Made by a program: the position numbers and the translations under genes. 64,000 nt of DNA from NCBI RefSeq assembly GCF_900250075.1, contig NZ_LT977070.1, positions 2,054,734-2,118,733 on the forward strand, given 5' to 3'. Positions 56,922 through 64,000 of this stretch are shown here, piece by piece (within the stretch, counting starts at the first letter, position 1; the number at the start of each line of letters is the position of its first letter). The DNA comes from Cupriavidus taiwanensis. GTDB taxonomy: Bacteria; Pseudomonadota; Gammaproteobacteria; Burkholderiales; Burkholderiaceae. The notes beneath the pieces are model-generated. The model did not search any database, had not been told where the DNA came from, and worked only from the letters and a program-made list of their open reading frames with translations.

Positions 56922-57455
56922 TCAATCGTCGCTGTTCGCCGGCAAATCCGGAAACAGAACCTCGGTAAACCCGAAGTTCGAAAAATCCCTGATCCGCATC
57001 GGATAAAGAATCCCCTGCAGGTGGTCGCACTCGTGCTGCACCACGCGCGCATGGAAGCCCTCGGCCACGCGTTCGATGCGGTTGCCCATCAGGTCGTAGC
57101 CGCTGTACTTCAGCCGCAGGTGGCGCGGCACCACGCCGCGCAGGCCCGGCACCGACAGGCAGCCTTCCCAGCCGTCCTCCATCTCGTCGGACTGCATTTC
57201 CAGCACCGGGTTGATCAGCACCGTCTTGGGCACGGTGGGCGCGTCCGGGTAGCGCGGATTGCGGTCGAAGCCGAAGATCACCACCTGCAGGTCAACGCCG
57301 ATCTGCGGCGCGGCCAGGCCCGCGCCGTTGGCGTGGTCCATGGTGTCGAACATGTCTTCGATCAGCGTGCGCAGCTCCGGCGTGTTGAAGCGCTCCACCG
57401 GCCGCGCCACCTGCAGCAGGCGCGGATCGCCCATCTTGAGAATCTCGCGGATCAT
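56922..57455 (-). CDS. def: Peptide deformylase
   Basis: A 177-residue metalloenzyme removing the formyl group from nascent proteins. The three motifs are complete: GAGLAAPQ (about 45-52), EGCLS (about 96-100) and the zinc motif QHECDH (about 139-144). It starts [17 protein letters not shown]. It lies 15 bp downstream of ligA on the same strand and probably shares its transcript. The map gene for the next step of N-terminal processing is 5 kb away. Confidence 0.97.
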   Translation of the reverse strand: MIREILKMGDPRLLQVARPVERFNTPELRTLIEDMFDTMDHANGAGLAAPQIGVDLQVVIFGFDRNPRYPDAPTVPKTVLINPVLEMQSDEMEDGWEGCLSVPGLRGVVPRHLRLKYSGYDLMGNRIERVAEGFHARVVQHECDHLQGILYPMRIRDFSNFGFTEVLFPDLPANSDD

Positions 57456-57470
57456 GGTTCCGTTCCCCGG

Positions 57471-59612
<2,142 letters not shown>

Positions 59613-60953
59613 CTAGTTGCTGAACAGGCGCAGCGCCACCGGCGAACCGGCCGGCATGCCGCGCGCTTCCAGCTTCTGGTACAGCGCCTCGAGCTGGTTG
59701 AAGATGGCGACGAACGAGGCTTCGGTCAGCGGCCGCATATTGTCGTCGACCAGTTGCGCGCCCATGCGCTGGGCCAGCGTATGGCCGTACTCGCACACGG
59801 TCTTGAACGGCCTGGCGGCCTGGTCGGCCACCGGCACGTCGAGCAGCAGCGTGATCTGGCGGCCGGACTTGACGGTGAGGTCGTCGCGCAGGAAGTTGGT
59901 GTCGCCGAACTGCAGCGTGAACAGCGGGCGCTGCACGCCCTCGGCATTGGCCTGGTAGCGGATAAAGCGGGTGCCGTCGCGCGACAGCACCAATCCGTCC
60001 TGCGTCGCCACGTTCTGCACGTAGGCGGCCGACCATGGCGCGCCGTCGGAGATCACGTTGACGCCCAGCTGCACGTCGCAGGCGGCGGCAAAGGCGTCGA
60101 GCTCGCGCGCGTTGGCGACGGTCTCGCCCATGTCCGGCAGGTCCGCCGAGGCGTCGAGCGACTCGGCCAGCGACTCGACCGCGGTGACGAATTCGGAGAA
60201 CTCCAGCGCATTGAGCGGGCCGCCGCGGTTGGCCAGCTGCACGCCGACCTGCAGGTCTTCGTACTGATGGCCGGCGGTGACGGGCTCCCACGCGTTGGCT
60301 TCGGCACGCAGGCCTTCGATGTGGACCGGCTTGGTGCCGGCGCGGCGCAGCCGGCCGGTCAACGGCAGGATACGGTCGCCGGACGCCTTGCGTTCCAGGT
60401 GCAGCGGCACGATGCAGTCGATCAGCGGATCGACGATGGCTGGCGCGGGCTGGCCGTCCGGTACCGCAGCGACCGGAGCCGGTGCAGGCGCCGGCTCGGG
60501 CGCAGGCGCAGGCGTGGGAGCGGGAGCTGGCGCCGGGGCCACGGCGATAGCGGCATCCGCCTCGTCCTCCGATGCGCGCGACGCCGCGGCCCCGACCGCG
60601 ACTTCCTCGGCGACGGCTTCGTCGGCATCGGCGCTGCTGGCCGCCGCGGCCGCGGCCGCGGCGACGTGGTTGTTGCCGGCCACGGCGGCGCCGGTGCCGG
60701 CCGGTGCCTGCGCCAGCGTGGGCTCGCGCCGCGGCGGCTGCTCGGCGGCGGCTTCGTGCAGGCGCGCGGCGGTTTCCGGCGCGGTGCTCTGGCCGACCAC
60801 CGGCTCGCGCATCGGCGGCAGGTCGTCTTCGGGCCGCAGCTCGCGCGGGCGGCGCGCCTTGCGGATCTGCCACTGGTTGTAGCCGAACACCAGCACCACG
60901 AAAACCAGGCCCGCGACGATCAGCGCGGTCTGCAGGTCCATATTGAGCTTCAT
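59613..60953 (-). CDS. zipA: ZipA-like cell division protein
   Basis: A 446-residue protein with a single N-terminal membrane helix (about 8-24) and a basic stretch (RKARRPREL). A long Ala/Pro-rich linker (about 50-170, many APAPAP-type repeats) follows, then a C-terminal domain (about 180-446) resembling the ZipA FtsZ-binding domain. This topology matches the divergent ZipA of betaproteobacteria, which tethers FtsZ at the inner membrane. Its ATG overlaps the smc stop by 4 bp (ATGA), a conserved smc-zipA-ligA arrangement. The linker length is unusually repetitive. The FtsZ-binding function is inferred, since the C-terminal domain is only weakly recognisable. Confidence 0.8.
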   Translation of the reverse strand: MKLNMDLQTALIVAGLVFVVLVFGYNQWQIRKARRPRELRPEDDLPPMREPVVGQSTAPETAARLHEAAAEQPPRREPTLAQAPAGTGAAVAGNNHVAAAAAAAASSADADEAVAEEVAVGAAASRASEDEADAAIAVAPAPAPAPTPAPAPEPAPAPAPVAAVPDGQPAPAIVDPLIDCIVPLHLERKASGDRILPLTGRLRRAGTKPVHIEGLRAEANAWEPVTAGHQYEDLQVGVQLANRGGPLNALEFSEFVTAVESLAESLDASADLPDMGETVANARELDAFAAACDVQLGVNVISDGAPWSAAYVQNVATQDGLVLSRDGTRFIRYQANAEGVQRPLFTLQFGDTNFLRDDLTVKSGRQITLLLDVPVADQAARPFKTVCEYGHTLAQRMGAQLVDDNMRPLTEASFVAIFNQLEALYQKLEARGMPAGSPVALRLFSN

Positions 60954-63900
60954 GCTGCCTCCGCCATCGACACGGCTGCATCCATATCCACGGCCACGAT
61001 CCGTGAAACGCCCTGCTCCTGCATGGTCACGCCAATCAGTTGATGAGCCATTTCCATGGCGATCTTGTTATGTGAGATGAAAACGAATTGGGTCTTGTCC
61101 GACATGCGCGCCACCATATTGGCGTAGCGCTCGGTATTGGCGTCGTCCAGCGGCGCATCCACCTCGTCCAGCAGGCAGAACGGCGCCGGGTTCAGCTGGA
61201 ACATCGCGAACACCAGCGCGATCGCGGTCAGCGCCTTCTCGCCACCCGACAGCAAGTGGATGGTCGAGTTCTTCTTGCCCGGCGGCTGCGCCATCACCTG
61301 CACGCCGGCATCTAGGATTTCCTCGCCGGTCATGATCAGGCGCGCCTGGCCGCCGCCGAACAGCGACGGGAACAGCTCGCCGAAATGGTGGTTGACCTGG
61401 TCGAAGGTGCCTTGCAGCAGCGCGCGGGTTTCCTGGTCGATCTTGGCGATCGCGTCCTCGAGCGTGCCGATGGCGTCGTTCAGGTCGGCCGACTGCGCGT
61501 CGAGGAAGGTCTTGCGCTCGCGCGCCGCGGCCAGTTCGTCGAGCGCGGCCATGTTGACCGGGCCGAGCGCGTTGATGGCGTTGTTGATGCGCGTGACTTC
61601 GCCCTGCAGGTAGGACGGCTTGAGCTCGCCGGTCAGCTTTTCGGCCAGCGCGGCCTCATCCACCGCGGCGGCGCTCAGCTGCTCGCTGAACTGCTCCTGG
61701 TTCAGGCGCGCCGCCTGTTCCTTGAGCTGCAGCTCGGTGATGCGGTCGCGCAGCGGCTGCAGGCTGCGCTCGGCGGCCAGGCGCTGCTCGTCGTGCTGGC
61801 GCAGCTGCGCCGACAGCGCATCGAGCTCGGTGCGCGCGATGGTCAGCTTCTCTTCCTTCTCGGCACGGCGCTCCAGCGCTTCCTGCAGGCCGGTATGCGC
61901 GGTCTGCTCGTTGATGGTCTCGAGTTCGGCGCGGGCGTTCTCCAGCGATTCGGCGATGCGCTCGGCCTGGTCCGCCGCCACCTGGATATTGCGGCGCAGC
62001 TCGTCGATGCGGCTGGCCAGATTGCGCTCCGCGAACAGCGCCTCCTGCGCGGCGCGCTCGAGGTCGCGCAGCTGGTGGCGCGCGCCGGAGAGCTTGCTGT
62101 CCAGCGCCTCGAAGGCCATCTGCTGGTCTTCGTGGGTGGCCTGCATCTCGGCCAGCGCGGCGTCGTGCTGCTCGAAGCTGGCTTCGGATTCTGCGCGGAT
62201 CGCGCGCTGCTCTTCGATCTGCGCGTGGATCTCTTCCAGTTCCTCGCGGATCTGGCCGCTGCGGGCGGCATAGCGCTCCATCGCCTGCGACAGCTTGAGC
62301 ACGTCCATCTGCAGCGTGTGCACGCGGCGGGTGGCCTGCTCGGCACGGGCACGGGCGTCGCCCAGCGCCTGGCTGGCCTGGGTGTAGGCCGCTTCGGCGC
62401 GCACCGCTTCGGTCTTGGCTTCATCGGACAGCAGCAGCTGCGCGCGCGCCTGCTTCTGCAGGTTTTCGATTTCCTGCTCGCGCGCGAGCATGCCGGCCTG
62501 CTCGGAATCGGCGGCATAGATCTGGATCGCGTTGCGGCCCACCAGGTGGCCTTCGGCGACCACGAACGAGGCGCCTTCGGGCAGCGTATTGCGCGCGGCC
62601 AGCGCCTGCGCCATGTCGGTGGCGACATAGACGTCGGCCAGCCAGTCCTGCATCACCGCGCGGATCCCCGGCTCGGTGATCTGCACCAGCGCCATCAGCG
62701 GGCGCAGGCCCGCAGGCGTTTCCAGCGGACGGGCCGCGGCCGGCGGCGAGTAGAACGCCAGCTTGGCCGGCGGCGCGTCGGACAGGAAGGCCTTGACCCA
62801 GTCCAGGTTCGACACTTCCAGCGCGGCCAGCTTCTCGCGCAGCACGGATTCGAGCGCGTTCTCCCAGCCCGGCTCGATATGGACCTTCTTCCACAGCCGC
62901 GGCAGCTCGGCCAGTTCATGTTTGGCGAGCCACGGCTGCACCTTGCCGTCGGTCTGCACGTTTTCCTGCAGCTGGCGCAGCGCCGACAGGCGCGCCTCGA
63001 GCGTGGCGATGGCGGCGGCTTCGCTGTGCACGCGCGCCTGCGCGGCGCGGCGCGCCTCATCCAGGCGCGGCACGTTCGCTTCGGCGTCGGCGAGCACGGC
63101 CTGGGCTTCCTCGACCAGCGCTTCCTGCTCGGCCAGCTCGGCCCGGGCCTGCTCCAGCCGGGTTTCGTCGGGGCGGTCCAGGCCCTTGTCTTCGGCCGAC
63201 AGCCGTTCGCGGCGCTGTTCCAGCTGCTGCAGCATCTGGTCGGCGCTGCGCTGCTGCGCGGCTTCCAGCTTCAGCGCCTGCTCGGCCTGCATGATGCCGG
63301 CGCGCTGCTCGTTGAGCAGCTGCTGGGCGTCGCGCCATTGCGCTTCCAGCGTCGGCAGCTCGTCGTTCTGCTGCGCCACGGCCTCCTGCGCCTCGACCGT
63401 GCGGCCTTCGGCCACGGCCAGGTTTTCCTCGGCCTGCGCGAGCTCGTCGGTGGCCTGCTCGGCCTTGCCCTGCCATTGCTCGCGCTGCGCGGTCAGCGCG
63501 GCGATCTGGGCCTGCACGCGGTTGCGCGACTCGACCACGTAGCGGATCTCGGCCTCGAGCTTGCTGACCTCGGCATTGGCTTCGTACAAGGCGCCCTGGG
63601 CCGCGTGCATGCCATCCGACGCGGCATAGTGCGCGGCGCGCATGGTTTCCAGCTCGGCCTCGACATGGCGCAGCTGCGCGGTCTGCGCTTCGAGGTCGAT
63701 CTGGGCCTGCTCGATGGCGCGCTGGTGGCGTTCCTGCTCCTGCTGCGCCTCGCGCTTGCGCAGCAGCCACAGCAGGTGCTGCTTTTCTTCGCCGTCGGCC
63801 TGCAGCGTCTTGAAGCGCTGCGCCACTTCGGCCTGGCCTTCGAGTTTTTCGAGATTGCTGCCGAGCTCGCGCAGGATGTCTTCGACCCGGGTCAGGTTTT

Positions 63901-64000
63901 CGCGGGTGTCGGACAGCCGGTTCTCGGTCTCGCGGCGGCGCTCCTTGTACTTGGACACGCCCGCCGCCTCTTCCAGGAAGATGCGCATGTCATCGGGCTT
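60950..64000 (-). CDS. smc: Chromosome segregation protein SMC (N-terminus beyond window)
   Basis: 1,017 codons up to the C-terminus are visible; the N-terminal ATPase head with Walker A lies beyond the right edge. At the edge is DDMRIFLEEAAGVSKYKERRRET, the conserved start of the first coiled coil. A hinge domain lies roughly at nucleotides 62430-62960, flanked by two long coiled coils. The C-terminal head has the ABC signature LSGGEKALTAIAL and Walker B FCLLDEVDAPLD. SMC condenses and segregates the chromosome with ScpA/ScpB. The stop overlaps the zipA-like start by 4 bp. Confidence 0.97.
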   Translation of the reverse strand, partial: KPDDMRIFLEEAAGVSKYKERRRETENRLSDTRENLTRVEDILRELGSNLEKLEGQAEVAQRFKTLQADGEEKQHLLWLLRKREAQQEQERHQRAIEQAQIDLEAQTAQLRHVEAELETMRAAHYAASDGMHAAQGALYEANAEVSKLEAEIRYVVESRNRVQAQIAALTAQREQWQGKAEQATDELAQAEENLAVAEGRTVEAQEAVAQQNDELPTLEAQWRDAQQLLNEQRAGIMQAEQALKLEAAQQRSADQMLQQLEQRRERLSAEDKGLDRPDETRLEQARAELAEQEALVEEAQAVLADAEANVPRLDEARRAAQARVHSEAAAIATLEARLSALRQLQENVQTDGKVQPWLAKHELAELPRLWKKVHIEPGWENALESVLREKLAALEVSNLDWVKAFLSDAPPAKLAFYSPPAAARPLETPAGLRPLMALVQITEPGIRAVMQDWLADVYVATDMAQALAARNTLPEGASFVVAEGHLVGRNAIQIYAADSEQAGMLAREQEIENLQKQARAQLLLSDEAKTEAVRAEAAYTQASQALGDARARAEQATRRVHTLQMDVLKLSQAMERYAARSGQIREELEEIHAQIEEQRAIRAESEASFEQHDAALAEMQATHEDQQMAFEALDSKLSGARHQLRDLERAAQEALFAERNLASRIDELRRNIQVAADQAERIAESLENARAELETINEQTAHTGLQEALERRAEKEEKLTIARTELDALSAQLRQHDEQRLAAERSLQPLRDRITELQLKEQAARLNQEQFSEQLSAAAVDEAALAEKLTGELKPSYLQGEVTRINNAINALGPVNMAALDELAAARERKTFLDAQSADLNDAIGTLEDAIAKIDQETRALLQGTFDQVNHHFGELFPSLFGGGQARLIMTGEEILDAGVQVMAQPPGKKNSTIHLLSGGEKALTAIALVFAMFQLNPAPFCLLDEVDAPLDDANTERYANMVARMSDKTQFVFISHNKIAMEMAHQLIGVTMQEQGVSRIVAVDMDAAVSMAEAA

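Overview
The window reads as chromosomal DNA of a high-GC betaproteobacterium of the Burkholderiaceae, most likely Cupriavidus or a close Ralstonia relative. The reasons are strong G/C bias at third codon positions, a Bug-type (TctC) solute-binding protein, a RatA-RnfH-SmpB neighbourhood, and the typical Burkholderiales order rpsB-tsf-pyrH-frr-uppS-cdsA-dxr-rseP-bamA-skp-lpxD-fabZ-lpxA-lpxB-rnhB-trmH next to ppsA/ppsR. The genus is inferred from gene content and order; no rRNA gene is present to confirm it.

Region 1 (1-10.4 kb) is a catabolic and uptake cluster. A CoA-transferase (cut by the left edge) and a crotonase-fold enzyme run left. A plus-strand series runs away from them: iron alcohol dehydrogenase, orphan Bug binding protein, FAH-family hydrolase, TRAP binding protein, amidohydrolase/lactonase, TRAP DctQ and DctM, an FMN 2-hydroxy-acid dehydrogenase and an exported PPC/DUF296 protein. 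Together they suggest import and breakdown of an organic or sugar acid, possibly through a lactone; the substrate is not known. A perfect 11-bp inverted repeat lies in the divergent promoter.

Region 2 (10.5-22 kb) holds redox genes, transporters and a regulator: an exported cyclase-family protein with a degenerate metal site, two Old Yellow Enzymes, a DkgB-type aldo/keto reductase, a MoaF-like protein, a gene remnant with DPYLDG repeats, an MFS exporter, a LysR regulator, a NIPSNAP protein, a second iron alcohol dehydrogenase, an ACS-type MFS importer and an SDR with altered catalytic residues. Two identical-format 15-bp palindromes (TTGAT-N5-ATCAA) sit about 100 bp upstream of two successive genes and look like operators.

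Region 3 (22.2-36 kb) begins the core genome: guaA, a small membrane protein and guaB, a DMT transporter, a DUF4124 protein, rnfH-ratA, smpB, an SPFH/NfeD pair, and divergent ppsA and ppsR. The 3' end of guaA, a well-known island integration site, marks the change from accessory to core genes.

Region 4 (34.8-51 kb) is one long leftward array for translation (rpsB, tsf, frr), UMP kinase, undecaprenyl and isoprenoid synthesis, phospholipid synthesis, outer-membrane assembly (bamA, skp, rseP) and lipid A (lpxA, B, D with fabZ). Region 5 (51-64 kb) has map, glnD and an rluB-type pseudouridine synthase on the plus strand. The last has an unusually long repetitive arginine-rich N-terminus. Leftward smc (cut by the right edge), a zipA-like gene, ligA and def follow. 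Two REP/REPIN-like elements sit between convergent gene pairs (27.9 and 56.8 kb). I saw no tRNA, rRNA, CRISPR array, transposase, integrase or plasmid function.
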